Of a stretch of 64,000 nt of DNA, positions 22,501 to 33,249 are shown in pieces. The number at the start of each line of letters is the position of its first letter. Positions within the stretch are counted from its first letter, which is position 1. The position numbers and the translations under genes were made by a program. The notes under the pieces were generated by a model that did not search any database, was not told the DNA's origin, and saw nothing but the letters and a program-made list of their open reading frames with translations. The stretch comes from Trachythela sp. YZ-2020 (lineage: Eukaryota; Cnidaria; Anthozoa; Malacalcyonacea; Clavulariidae): contig JADLSH010000388.1 of the NCBI GenBank assembly GCA_016169945.1, forward strand, positions 62,001-126,000. Reading direction: 5' to 3'.

Positions 22501-24754
22501 GTTAATCGTGTTCTGTGATGTAACACTTTAAAATTTACTAATCATGGTTGCATTAATTTGTCTACAATTGTAACTCGCCGCATTATGCACGAATATACAG
22601 ACTATTAAAGGAATATAATATTTACATTAGTATATTAGAATATAATAGTATTTTGTTGCAAAAGAATTATTTCTTCTAATTTGGCACAAATTGATTAATG
22701 ACATTGTCAGCCTGGCAAACCTTGCAATCTAGAGTCTGGATTGTTCATTGTGATTGGTCACCATAGAAACTGATTAACAATTAAGAAATTATCCATTTCT
22801 ACAAAGAGAAGATTTAGAATATATATTCAATTTTTCCCACGTGTCTTGTGTATTTATAAAAATATGTTCTCAGTAACGTAAAACAGACTTAAAATACTTA
22901 CCCATAAACTAGCATATTTTCTCTAGGGCGGGTGGTAGCGAAGTAGTTGTAGTTCGCTACTGTTTTCAAGCAACAATCGCTACTCGCTCCTTTTCGAATT
23001 TGTTATTAGTCGACGACTAAACGTAAACAGAATATGATATCACGTCGAAGCACTTGTCACAAATGTGAGTAAAATATGGCATAATGTAAATTACAAATGT
23101 GGATACCAGGATACTTTGTCGTAATGAAATGGCGAATAGTTCGCTGAATTATTGAAACACTAGTAGCTGTAGTCAGTAGCGATCTACATTTTTTTACAAG
23201 TAGCAATAGTTGTAGCTGACTACATACTTTTGAAGTACCTGTAGTTGTAGCGAACTACAAATATTTTGTGGTCAAGCCACTCTTGTATAATATTCTAAAC
23301 TTTGTATATATTACTTTAGGACGAGATGGCCGTGATGCAATGCTTATGGGTAGGTTATGATAGTAGGTGTCACATTTAATATTTGGCTACAATTGTACGC
23401 TACTATTGTACGTGTCTTCACGAAGAATATACTCTTTACCTTTTCAGGTCCGCCAGGAAAGCGAGGTGAACCTGGATCCCAAGGGACCCAAGGAGTAAAA
23501 GGGGAATCCGGTGGTGTAACAGGGGGTGCGGTGTACACACGCTGGGGAAGAAGTGACTGTCCGAAATCTGTCAAAACAACCATGTTGTATTCAGGTAATA
23601 GACCTTATGCATAATGACGTTTCTTAGGGTGCGTGGCCACAACTACCAGAATGCTTTGCGAATATTTGCTGTCTTATTCTATTAAGATTCTCGCGAAACA
23701 TTCTGGTAGTTGTGGTCAGGCACGACAAAGAAACATTATTATTATAGTTTTCAATGATATTGTAAAGAATAATGATGTATTCTCATGAATATTTTCAATA
23801 TATTATCGTTCTTAATATGGGCAACTTGCATTAAAATGTCACGTAACATTCATCTGCGCAAAAGAGTAGGTATAAATTGATAAAAAATCCGAAATTTAGA
23901 TTTTCAAAATTTTGTATGATTTTACATGTTTTAAATATTTTAATTTAGTCTTGTGATGTCGCTGTTTTCTATAATTGCGGGGTTTGAACACACAAAACTC
24001 CTAAATTTTACTTAGAACATCACGATGTATCCGCTTGATAAGCTAGAATGATTTACAATTCCATACTTGCTGTTTTAAGAGGATTGAAGTCACGTGACCT
24101 GTTTTGAGGCAAGTCGCCTATTACAGCGCAGTTACAGATAAAAGGCATTAACCCTTTAAGTCTCATTAGTTATTAATGTAACTTACAAATGAATTGCTAC
24201 TCGGCATAATTGCAATAGCTTAGGTTTCGTTTCATTGAGCTATTGAGTTTCTGAGGTTCTATTAACGATGTTTAGGTGTGATGGGTGGATCATGGTATAA
24301 TCATCATGGCGGTGCTTCAAACTATCTCTGTCTACCATTGAATCCAATATTCGACAAAATCACTTCCGGTACTCAAGGACTAAGTTATATATACGGCACT
24401 GAGTACGAAGTAAGTGGCCATCCAAACATGTTCCCAAAAAACATCCATGACCATGATGCACCTTGCGCAGTCTGTCACACCGAGTCACGTGGTAGTCATC
24501 TTATGATTCCAGCTCGTAATGTCTGTCCCTCAGGTTGGACCTCGGAATATAAAGGTTATCTCATGTCAGCACATCATGGACACCATGGAAGAACCCAGTT
24601 CCTTTGTGTTGACGGCAACGCTGAAGCTACGACTGGATCTCACAGTAGTCAGGATGGTGCACTACTGTATTTTGTTGAAAGTCATTGTGGTTCTCTTCCT
24701 TGTCCACCATACGCCACTGGCAAAGAACTGACATGTGTTGTTTGCACAAAATGA
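19588..24754 (+). CDS. Short-chain collagen C4-like secreted protein, five exons seen
   Basis: Exon 1, 19588-19665: 26 codons MMLRHFLILFVTQLLCLTVT.. (signal peptide), donor CAA|GTAAGA, phase 0. Exon 2, about 22332-22416: a Cys then GLPGLPGRD, donor phase 1; its 5' edge is the least certain. Exon 3, 23320-23349, exactly 30 nt: GRDGRDAMLMG. Exon 4, 23448-23594, 147 nt: GPPGKRGEPGSQGTQG.., then VYTRWGRSDCP. Exon 5, 24276-24754: the Cys/His-rich C-terminal domain with LCLPLNP, HDAPCAVC, CPSGWT, FLCVDG and CVVC to TGA. Exons 2-5 join phase 1 to phase 1 without breaks, so the gene looks intact. The family (spongin-like short-chain collagens of sponges and cnidarians) is secreted matrix. The Gly-X-Y stretch is very short (about 12 triplets, interrupted at AMLM). 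An extra small exon between 1 and 2 is possible. Confidence 0.82.
20548..20712. repeat. Minisatellite AAAGTATGTTRTGTTTATGTT
   Basis: Five to six imperfect units of about 20-35 bp built from AAAAGTATGTTRTGTT and TATGTTATG. It lies in intron 1 of the collagen gene. The overlapping plus ORF is a by-product. Confidence 0.75.
20868..20982. mobile_element. Possible small TIR element
   Basis: AACCCATTAGCTGGCA (20870) is inverted imperfectly as TACCAGTTAATGAGTT (20965), with a GCGC-rich centre. TIRs are only about 16 bp and no duplication is clear. Intron 1 of the collagen gene. Confidence 0.35.
21410..21708. mobile_element. 299-bp MITE with TTAA target duplication
   Basis: TTAA at 21406-21409 and 21709-21712 brackets TIRs TACYGTAAT..CTCTCTAATAAGC. 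The interior repeats CTAATAAGCCCCC on both sides of an AT centre. TTAA duplication fits piggyBac or Kolobok; the TIR start does not decide. It lies in intron 1 of the collagen gene. The 107-codon minus ORF across it is repeat translation. Confidence 0.82.
22928..23276. mobile_element. Decayed TIR element, GTAGTTGTAGYGAACTAC family
   Basis: GTAGTTGTAGTTCGCTAC near 22943 and GTAGTTGTAGCGAACTAC near 23241 bracket a centre with further TAGTWGYWGTAG echoes (about 23161-23220). GGTGGTAGCG at 22930 and GGTCAAGCCAC at 23271 may be the outer ends. No duplication recognised. Intron 2 of the collagen gene. Confidence 0.4.
23616..23735. mobile_element. Hairpin MITE in collagen intron 4
   Basis: GTTTCTT..GTGCGTGGCCACAAC..CCAGAATG at the left is inverted as CATTCTGG..GTTGTGGTCAGGCAC..AAGAAAC at the right, giving arms of about 45 bp around a 20-nt loop. 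It starts about 20 bp after the exon 4 donor, so the pre-mRNA could fold there. Confidence 0.7.
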
Positions 24755-26359
24755 TTCAAGCACACTAAAAATATTACTTCTTTAGAATACTGTTTTACCG
24801 GGTTATGTAGTGGATATATTGCTGTCAATTCTTATACCTAAACATTTATTCCCATGTAATCGCAAACTTCTATAAATGTAATTTTAATGACCAAGAACAT
24901 GATTTTGAGATCTTCATATTCATTTTGTATCTTACTTACAAACCCCAAAAGCAAAGTACCCAGTAAGTATTTCAATAAGATGACCATGGATTTGGTAGTT
25001 GTTCTATATTAGGCTTCCTGTATTTTGGGTCATGCGACTCCCACATGGTTGTTGTTGAGATTATAACATATTTTTACACAGAATTTAGTACATCTAAATA
25101 GATACTAAAATATTTTAAGAGTATTTAACAGAAAACAGGAATGTTAGCAACGGGAGCGCAGATAAAACCCTGGGTACGAGGTTGTGTCCATTTGAGCATA
25201 ATTCAACGTTACCTAACAAGGGAAAAACTTAAAGACTTTCACGGAGAGGCGGAGCATTTTTTGGATTGGGGGGGGGCTAAAGATCTTCGAGGGCGCAGTG
25301 ATACTAGTGTCGAGTGCTGAAAGCGCGAGACATTTAGCGGGGAAGGGGACATGCTCATGTCACAAAAATTCTTTCCAAAATTTTGTCGAACGAAAAACTG
25401 CTGACCACCAAACCCACGGATCGTACCTACACAAGCGAATCAGTATGTGTGCGAAGACTGAAGAAGATAAAAAATGCTTAATTTAATACCTAATACCAAT
25501 TAACTATAGACATAGCAGCGATCTTGAATGTATAATAATTCTTTAAGGTTGTGAAAAATTACAATATGTTTAACTATGTCTATTCTGCGAGAAATCACAA
25601 TATGTATGAAAAATTATTGAGTGGGGGTGGGGACTAAAACCCCCAGGCCCCCCTACGGAGCGTTACGAGCCTGTGATTCTGTTGAAACCACTTAATGTAT
25701 GGCTTAAGTTTTACGACTGTTGAAACATGATTAATGTATTTACCAAACCGATCCTCTTTGTAGCTCAATTTACGAAAAATCTAATTTTTGCAAATAAACT
25801 GAACGCATTCACCACTGTTGGTGAAAAGTTTGCCCCTTCCATAAATTTTTTAGGAGAGATAGGTGCCAAGTACTTCTCTTAATTTTTGCTTAAAGACCAT
25901 GTAAAGTCCGTTCTGCGCATGTGCTATGGGGGATCCCGCGATGTAAACAATGCCCAAATTTCGCGTTGTTCGGACTAAAATTTGACATCTTCTAAGTCAA
26001 AAACTCGAATCTGTATTTATTTAAAGCATAGCGAATCAGAACACATCATAATTTTTTTAAATATAGCGTGTTTAAAATGTAAACAAACGGACGTTGCCGG
26101 TTTGTTTACATCGGGACTTTACATCACCTTTAAATATAACATTTTGAGGTTGATTCCTTCGCGCTATCCTTTTTGCAATCTGGGATACGCTGTGGAAGCT
26201 AAATGTTTCTTCTATCGAACGCTAACAAGTAGTTAAGAAGAGAAGCTAATTATAAGTACTTCTCTTAATTTTTGGAAAAATATTTCTGGAAAAATATTTC
26301 GCATTAAAAACACTCGTTTTCAGCCATGATATGTCCTAAGAATAGACTATAACTCTTAA
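24755..26359. other. Collagen 3' flank and transposon debris
   Basis: No canonical AATAAA is obvious close after the stop. GGCGGAGC..GGATTGGGGGGGGG (25250-25272) and CCCCCAGGCCCCCCTACGGAGCG (25639-25662) may be the two ends of a decayed DNA transposon. TTTGTTTACATC..CATCACC (26101-26129) is AT-rich filler. ORFs at 25298 and 25982 have no motif. Confidence 0.4.
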
Positions 26360-27254
26360 AGTGCTACTGAAACGAATTTTTCGACCCCTTTTTTATTGGC
26401 TTAATTTAAAGTACTCACTTTCCTGATATGTTTGCCGCAAACAGAATTAAATTTGGCCTTTTCAAACAGATTTTATAGCCTTCCAAAGTTGCGATTTTTG
26501 GCACTTCCTGTGCGAACTTTTGGTCCGCCATTTTGATGTCGTGTGACGTCATAAGATGAACACAGTTCATCATGGCGTGTTCTACTAGTAGCGAAAAACG
26601 CTATCGCGGAGGAAAAGGCTGTGTTGCTGGCGGTCCTAACTTAGTTAGTTGCGCCAATAATCAACAAACCGAAGGAATATCTATGCATCTGTCTCCTAAC
26701 GAAGAAACAGATCCGCAAAGACGGAGAAAGTGGATAAATGTTGTCCGTAAACATAGACCGAGCTTTCACGCTTCTGCGACTTCCTGTCTTTGTTCAGCCC
26801 ACTTTCAAGATTCGTGTTATGATGTGAATCTTACTTTGGCTAAAGCGCTGAATATGAAAAGATGATTGAAGGAAGACGCTATTCCTACAATTGATGTAGC
26901 TGGAATAGTTCCACCGGCTGAAGAACAGCTAACAGATCGACAGGTTTGCATATGTTTACTTCAAAGATAATTCGTCGCAGTAAAATATTGTCGCCTGTAA
27001 AGTTGGCCTCTTCTCCAGCAAAAGTTGATGAAAATATTCCAACAACAAGTCAGAATTTTGACGATACAATATACGACTTATCATGCGATTAAGTTTCCCC
27101 TTTCTACTTTTGAGGATCAACCAGATAAAATGAAGATGGAAAATTAGAATTATAATAATATAGTATAATAATTATAATAACCATAATGTAATTATATACA
27201 TAAATCTTTTTAAGCCAATAAAAAAGGGGGCGAAAAATTCGTTTCAGTAGCACT
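26360..27254. mobile_element. Kolobok-like element with THAP remnant
   Basis: TTAA at 26356-26359 and 27255-27258 flanks TIRs of about 48 bp that differ at one or two bases: AGTGCTACTGAAACG.. through CCCCTTTTTTATTGGCTTAA. The interior holds a THAP-domain pseudogene (26572-27092). Kolobok transposons are known for TTAA duplication and THAP domains; no DDE transposase core fits in the 895 bp, so this copy is internally deleted. Confidence 0.78.
26572..27092 (+). pseudogene. THAP domain of a Kolobok-type transposase, broken
   Basis: Starts MACSTSSEKRYRGG. The zinc-binding pattern is visible as C17 and C27, then W54 (RRKWINVV), then C74-S-A-H77. The AVPTL-type box that closes a THAP domain is present as DAIPTIDV but lies after an in-frame TGA (26863-26865). 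Past about 26940 the frame slips and goes on as IIRRSKILSPVK..IYDLSCD to TAA at 27090-27092. THAP domains bind DNA in a sequence-specific way and here would recognise the element ends. An alternative is a host THAP gene captured by the element; the TIRs bracketing it tightly favour transposon origin. Confidence 0.72.
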
Positions 27255-27279
27255 TTAAAATATAAGCATGAGATATTAA

Positions 27280-29452
27280 GGTGGCTCCCTACAGTTAGTA
27301 CAGTTTCAAACACGATCTATATAGATCAGGGGCCGTTAAATAATAGTTAAGTCTAAAATAAGCGATCTTCTGATTGGTTTACTTTCGCACTAACTATAGT
27401 TAACTTTAACTAGCTACTATTTTATACAACCGATCCCAGACGGCGTCCTCGCGTCTCACGCGTGGAATCTTCGTGACCCAGTAAACTTTTGAAACAGGCC
27501 GCGGGAAGTTATTTTCGAGACTTATCTGCGAAGAAACCACAACTTTTTCATTATAATCGTAAATCTTTTAAATTCAAACAGTACGTATGTTGTTAACCAC
27601 TTTCTAAGCTTTCTTTTAGTATGTTTTTTACGTATTTACGTTCAGTATTATCTTAACTTTTATAATGTTCAAAATCTTCGACTTGTCGCAGACTAAAACA
27701 CTCAGGGCAGTCTAGAACCGTGTCAAAGTATTATAATTCTTTAGAGCATCAAAAGTTTAAAAATTACTGCGTACAACCACAGTACAGACAGTTACGACTT
27801 ACGAGTTGTTTGAATGTTTTGAAAGGTTTTCATACCGATTTCAACAATAAAAACAAATTTAAGGAGGCAACCTACAGTTTTCATTAGATATCAGTGTTTT
27901 GAATTGAAAGCTCTTTGAAAGTTTATAAGCTTAGAAAACTAAAATATTTACGTAAGCCCTTTATTCCTCGCAGGGCCTTTTTTAAGAAATCGTTAGTGGG
28001 GGGGCAATAATCGAAAAGGGGACCTAACAAGTGGATGGCCGTCAACGTTTGTCCATAAATATTATTGGTTTTGTCGTCGACGGGGAGAAAAATTTTTTTC
28101 CCGGACTATACAACATATTCCTATTTTTTATCTAAAATATGTAAACCGATCCCTGTTTTGGTTGTGATAATTCTGTAATTTTCCTCAAAATTATAAAGTT
28201 TGCTTTTTGCACACAAGGGACCTTCACTGGGGGGGCAAACAGTTGACTGGGGAGGCACTGGGGGGGCAAAAGTTGACTGGGGGCAACATAGGCTGGGGGC
28301 ATTTGCCCCCCCAGTGCATTAGTTAAAAAAGGCCCTGAAAATTTCCTCGTATATCAAGCAATAATTTCAACAAAAGTTTTTTACTCTTGACGTTGCCATC
28401 GCGACATGACGTCATCATTTATCTTGGCAGTTTTAGCCAGAGAAGGTATGATAGCGGAAAAATAAGGTCGGTGACCTACTCTTTTTTTTCAGAAAGTAAA
28501 TCATTATGAGATTCTGAGTTTTCTCAGAAATTTTTTATGAAAATTCCTAGAGTAGTTTTTTTTTAAAAGCCAAAATTTAGTTTCACAAAAACTACAATAG
28601 CAATTTTATTAAATTTAAGAATTTTATAGAACTTAGTACGTTGAATACATAGCCAAATTTTGAGATATGGTCACCGGAGAAACGAACGAGAAAAAAGAAC
28701 CTCAAAATACCATTTTCTGCTCGCGAAAAACACGCAACGCCTATAAAAATACTGACCAATCACGATATAGTGTTTGCGGGCGCATGTTCGAGTCACTCGC
28801 TGGCGGCTGGCTGTAAAACAGGCTGTTTTTTTCGAAATGGTTTACAATTGCGAGCAAAATTCGCTTCGTTTTCGTTACCCTTGGCTTGTTGGACCTAAGA
28901 TTGTTTGTTGGTAGTCTTTTTTTCTGGTCTGGTTTGTCGGTGAAAAACTTTTTATTGTTGAAATCGGTTTGAAAACTTTTCAAAACATTCAAACAATTCC
29001 AAATTTCATAAGACAACTCGTAAGTCGTAACTGTCTGTACTGTAGCTGTATGCAGTGGTTTTTAAACTTTTGATTGCTTTAAAAATTATATTACTTTGAC
29101 AGTTCTAGACTGCCTTGAGGAGAGTATAAAATATCATTTTAGAATTTTTAGTCTGCAACAAGTCGACGATTTTGGACATTATAAAAGATAGTACTGAACG
29201 TAAATACGTAAAAAAACATACTAAAAGAAAGCTTAGAAACTGATTAAGAACATACGTACTGTTTGAATTTCAAAGATATACGATTATAATGAAAAAGTTG
29301 TGGTTTATTCGCAGATAAGTCTCGAAAATAACTTCCCACGGCTTGTTTCAAAATTTTACCGGGTCACGAAGATTCCACGCGTGAGACGCGAGGGTGACGT
29401 CTGAGCTATATAGATCGTGTTTCAAACTGTACTATAACTGTAGAGAGCCTCC
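27280..29452. mobile_element. Foldback element with about 0.5-kb inverted arms, TTAA-flanked
   Basis: TTAA at 27276-27279 and 29453-29456. The left arm, about 27280-27855, returns inverted at about 28945-29452: GGWGGCTCYCTACAG, then GTACAGTTT, AAACACGATCTATATAG, CGCGTCTCACGCGTGGAATC and many further blocks to GATTTCAACAATAAAAA. Identity is about 85-90% with a few indels. The left arm has an extra 27335-27435 block (CAGGGGCCGTTAAATAATAG.. to ..CAACCGATCCC), likely another small insertion. The loop holds a hAT MITE. A transcript through it would form a long double-stranded RNA. Confidence 0.8.
27971..28337. mobile_element. hAT-like MITE nested in the foldback loop
   Basis: CAGGGCCTTTTTTAAG at the left matches the inverted right end, with GTTAGTGGGGGGGC / CACTGGGGGGGC next. 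Flanks are ATTCCTCG on the left and, after four extra bases, TTTCCTCG on the right, a probable decayed 8-bp duplication. The inner sequence repeats GGGGGGCAAAAGTTGACTGG. Confidence 0.62.
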
Positions 29453-29485
29453 TTAAGAGACGTTGGCGGATTAATTCAATGCGTA

Positions 29486-30820
29486 AACCACCGACAAACC
29501 AGACCAGAAAAAAGACCAACAACAAACCATCTTGGGTCCAACAAGCCAAGGGTAACGAAAACGAAGAGAATTTTGCTCGCAATTGAACACAATTTCGAAA
29601 AAAACAGCCTGTTTTTACAGCCAGTGAGTGACTCGAAGAAGTGATGGGCGCGCGAGACCATCACGCGAAAGACGTGGACATGTGCGGATGCCGATCTTGT
29701 CGAAATGAAATTTTGTTTGGCAGCGTAAGTTTTGTGCCTGGCTTAATGGCTTTAATTTTAATTTTCTTCGGTGAATTTTTTTAAATTTTTGTGTAGTGAA
29801 TTTACAAGTCGCATTTTTTAATATATCCAAATTTTAGAAAAATTTACAAATACGTTTTCTCAGAACAGAAATTTGCAAATATCTAAAAAACTTATCCTAC
29901 AACTATCGTTCTTTTGTACGTTCAAAAACGAATACAAAATGGAGGAATACCTATCCCTCATTAAAAACCCAACAATAAGGAGAACATTTTCTAAATATAG
30001 AGTAAGTAATCATAAACTGCGAATCGAACGTGGAAGATACGAAAATGTTCCTCGTGAACAACGTATTTGCAAACTTTGTAAATATGGTGAAGTGGAAAAC
30101 GAATTTCATTTTGCCTTTATCCGCCAGAAATACGAAAACTTACGAAACAATTCAAACAACATACTTAAAAACATTTTTAATTCCAAAACCACAACAGAAA
30201 CTAAGCAAAAACTACTAGAACATACGATGTCTTCAAACGATGCAGTTCTTGTAAAAGCCCAGAGATAATTAAAAGATTATATATTATATATTATATTGGG
30301 ATATACTCATAAAAATGACCAAAAAAAAAACTAAAAAAAAAACTTTCTGTTTAGTTATATCAAACTTATATGTAAATAACTATATATTGTACCATAGACT
30401 CTTTTCTTTATATTTACTTATTTTTTATATCTTTCTTTATATTCTAGCAATACCTGTAAATAGGTCATGCATTTGAATAAATTTAAAAAAACAAAACAAA
30501 CCTACCTTAATTTTTTGATATATTGTTCCGCTTAGTATTCCAAATTTACTTGCAATCTTTTTAAAAAATTAACCGAAGGAATTTCAAGTAATTTTATTTT
30601 TTGTCCCATTTATAGGATATGATTACTATAGTTCATACGCTGTTGTTGCATATCAACGCAAGAGTGGTATATTTAGAACCCATAGGTTGGACACATAACA
30701 GCTATATTAATAGTTATTACCCAAAAAGCAACTATATATTTCACGAACATGAAGATATGTGTTGCAATAGGGAAAGCACATTTTCACCCCTTGTTTTAAT
30801 ATTAACTGTAGGGAGTCACC
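29486..30820. mobile_element. Second, partial member of the foldback family
   Basis: 29486-29650 is an inverted copy of about 28790-28945 (ACCGACAAACCAGACCAG, CAACAAGCCAAGGGTAACG, CAGCCTGTTTTTACAGCC). At 30801-30820 the sequence ends ACTGTAGGGAGTCACC next to TTAA (30821-30824), i.e. the family's other terminus. Its left terminus is missing beside the first element. It contains a LINE fragment. Confidence 0.55.
29939..30268 (+). pseudogene. C-terminal end of a non-LTR retrotransposon protein
   Basis: The open frame from MEEYLSLIKNPTIRRTFSKY continues RVSNHKLRIERGRYENVPRE, a C-x2-C (CKLC), then EFHF and QKYENLR. This is the zinc-knuckle-like C-terminus common in LINE reverse transcriptases of aquatic invertebrates. 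The usual second-half Cys is replaced (FIRQKY), and no reverse transcriptase lies upstream, so it is a 5'-truncated copy. The 3' part runs AT-rich to an A-rich tail near 30490. Confidence 0.6.
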
Positions 30821-30824
30821 TTAA

Positions 30825-32649
30825 GCCAATAAACTTCGACATACCCGCATTCTAAGGTGCTGTTATTATCATCGTTGTAAAAATATATTTTCGCCGCCAT
30901 GAAAGAAATCGGGAAAGCCAAAGAGCTATCAAGGACACTATTCCACATTAAATCTCTCTCACAACGGTTTTTACACCAAAAATATAATGTATCCATAGGA
31001 AAACCAATATTTTACTTTTAAACTTGAATAATTTTCTTCTCATAAGTAAAGAAATGAGAAAAAAATCGCCAAATACTTTAAAAAAATTTTGCTTGGATTT
31101 TCGCGCGATAACATGCTCGCCCCAGGCCACTGCCCCCACGTTAACCAACAAAATCACAGCCGTTGCACCGCCCTATATATATGAGCGCCCTGAGCCGAAC
31201 TGACTAGACACGCGGTTTTTAGAACGGGATAGGTAATTTTCGAGTTAAGCTCTTCGAGTTAAACCCTTTTCGAGTTAAGCCCCTGACACGCCCTGTTTCG
31301 CCGGGGGCTTAACTCGATGAACATAAGTGTGCTTTAGTACTTCGAAGCGCTTATATTTTCCACGTACTTGATGCAAACATGACAAGCAAGCTGTTACATT
31401 GCAACGCAGTATAAGATTTCGAAATCGGGATAATCCAAAACACAGGGAGAAAATTATACGGATTCATGGTGGAGAAATTGATATCAAAGACCTTTGAATA
31501 TAGGATAAAAACCGAGTTTCAATAAAAGTCCAACCACGAGGTTTTTATGTTGTTTATAAACATATCACACCCATGTTGCATTGTTATCAAAAAGTTTTGA
31601 AATGTTTTGTTTTTAATTATCTTACAAATCAACGTACAATTTGGTGGCAAGTTATTCCAGTTGATTACGTAGGTTAATAAAAGAACTGGGACTGGTTGTA
31701 TAAAACTCTGAACTACTTTTTAATTACCCGTTTTGTAGTTAAATACTAGTTAAGTCTAAAATAAGCGAATAATTAAGACGCATGAGGCATTTTAGTAAAG
31801 CTGGCAACAAGTGCATTCTTATGTGAATTTTTACGCTGAATCCTAATCTACTTGTCGTCAAGACCGATTTTGCGTTCTAAGGGCTGAAAATGACGTCACA
31901 ATGACTTACACCTAAAATGACGTCATCTACCCGGTTATTTTTAGTTCAAGAGTGCAAAGCGGTATTTTGCTGCTTTTTAAATGGCAAAAAGGGACAGTAA
32001 CGAAGAAAATTTTGAATTATGGATTCAAAAACAATTTGATATTTCGGGATAATCCGGAACGGCGATTCGCGTTATTGGCTCGGTTATAAAATTTATATAA
32101 AATGTTTACTTTTCAAGATGAAGGAAAACATCCATTATTTTTATCTCTAGAAGACAACCATTTTACAAAAGGAAAGGTTATATGCCTAGGATTGATAGAT
32201 TCACACTAGGTACCATTTACTTATCATTCACCAGAAAATATATATCTATTCTTCTATGTCTTTTCTAACGGGATTGTCGAGGTTAAATAATAACAAGATA
32301 TAATTGCGTAATGGTCAATTTATTCTCTAAAGATTTAAGTATCGTGTTAAGATTAATGGTTACAATTTTGGCTTGCTCCTTCAATTCTTTTTATATGAAA
32401 ATCTAGGATTTTCAATAGCTTATGACGTCATCGTATGACGTCGTGCTATGCCCATTAATGCTATGCCCATTAAAACTGAAGAGAACGGTACAGAACAGAT
32501 GATTCCTTGGAACTTTCAGCTCTATTATGACGTCTATAAGCACAAACGTTGTGACGTCATTTTCACAATGAAAAACGCAAAGTGAGTTATGACGACAGGT
32601 AAATTCGAATTCAGCGGGTCAAATTACATAAGAAACAGGTTGTCGCCAA
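30825..32649. other. Gene-free stretch with CRE-like sites
   Basis: A hairpin of CGAGTTAAGCCCC against GGGGGCTTAACTCG (31272-31315). TGACGTCA or TGACGTC occurs at about 31889, 31917, 32424, 32437, 32530 and 32551. ORFs near 30802-31157 show no motif. CATGAGGCATTTTAGTAAAG (31781) resembles the flank of BEL's right LTR (38768-38785), inverted. Confidence 0.45.
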
Positions 32650-32654
32650 CTTTT

Positions 32655-32896
32655 TGTTATAAATATCGACTAATTCGCACAATAAAACAAATAAAAACAC
32701 ACAAAATCTCAGGGTTTCGATTTATAACTCATAAACTTTCCCTTCGTATTTTAACATATTGAAAAACAATAAGAACACACGATACCATGTGCTTTCTGAT
32801 CTATAATATCTAACTGGAATACTATTCATGTCTATTAAAGTGTCTTTCGAATGTTTATTACGACTACGGTATTGCGTAATACAAGCCTTCACAACA
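32655..32896 (-). repeat. 3' LTR of the BEL/Pao element (242 bp)
   Basis: Matches the 5' LTR along its length but has about 31 extra bases (ATTGAAAAACAATAAG.. at 32757-32790) and several substitutions. The divergence means the insertion is not recent. Confidence 0.92.
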
Positions 32897-33249
32897 GTCC
32901 CGGGGTTGGTCACCCACGGTGAACAAAACAACAATTCTAGATACATTTTAATAAACAATGTTTCAACGTCTTCGGATTTTAAACTGTTTATCTTACTGTT
33001 CCTTGCTGTTATCATGACTGAACGAACTACCTTGTCCTTGCTTGGAATCAATGTTTCAACTCTTGCCAATTTCCAAAACGTTCGTGCGTGGTTGCCATCC
33101 TTAAGAATAACTACGTCACCCACGGCTATTGACTCCTTGCCATTAGCCTTTGAACGTGTAGCCTCTCGAATGCTCAAAAGGTACTCCTTCTTCCATTGAT
33201 CTGTAAAACTCTTTAATATGCGATTCTGATATCTAGCACGCCTTGTCAA
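32722..33249 (-). pseudogene. BEL/Pao C-terminal domain of Pol (DUF5641-like)
   Basis: Begins TRRARYQNRILKSFTDQWKK and continues REATR, VGDVVILKDGNHARTFWKLA and VVRSVMI, the post-integrase domain of BEL Pol. A frameshift near 33248 separates it from the integrase. The end of the expected tail is altered, and the reading runs into the 3' LTR before stopping. Confidence 0.8.
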
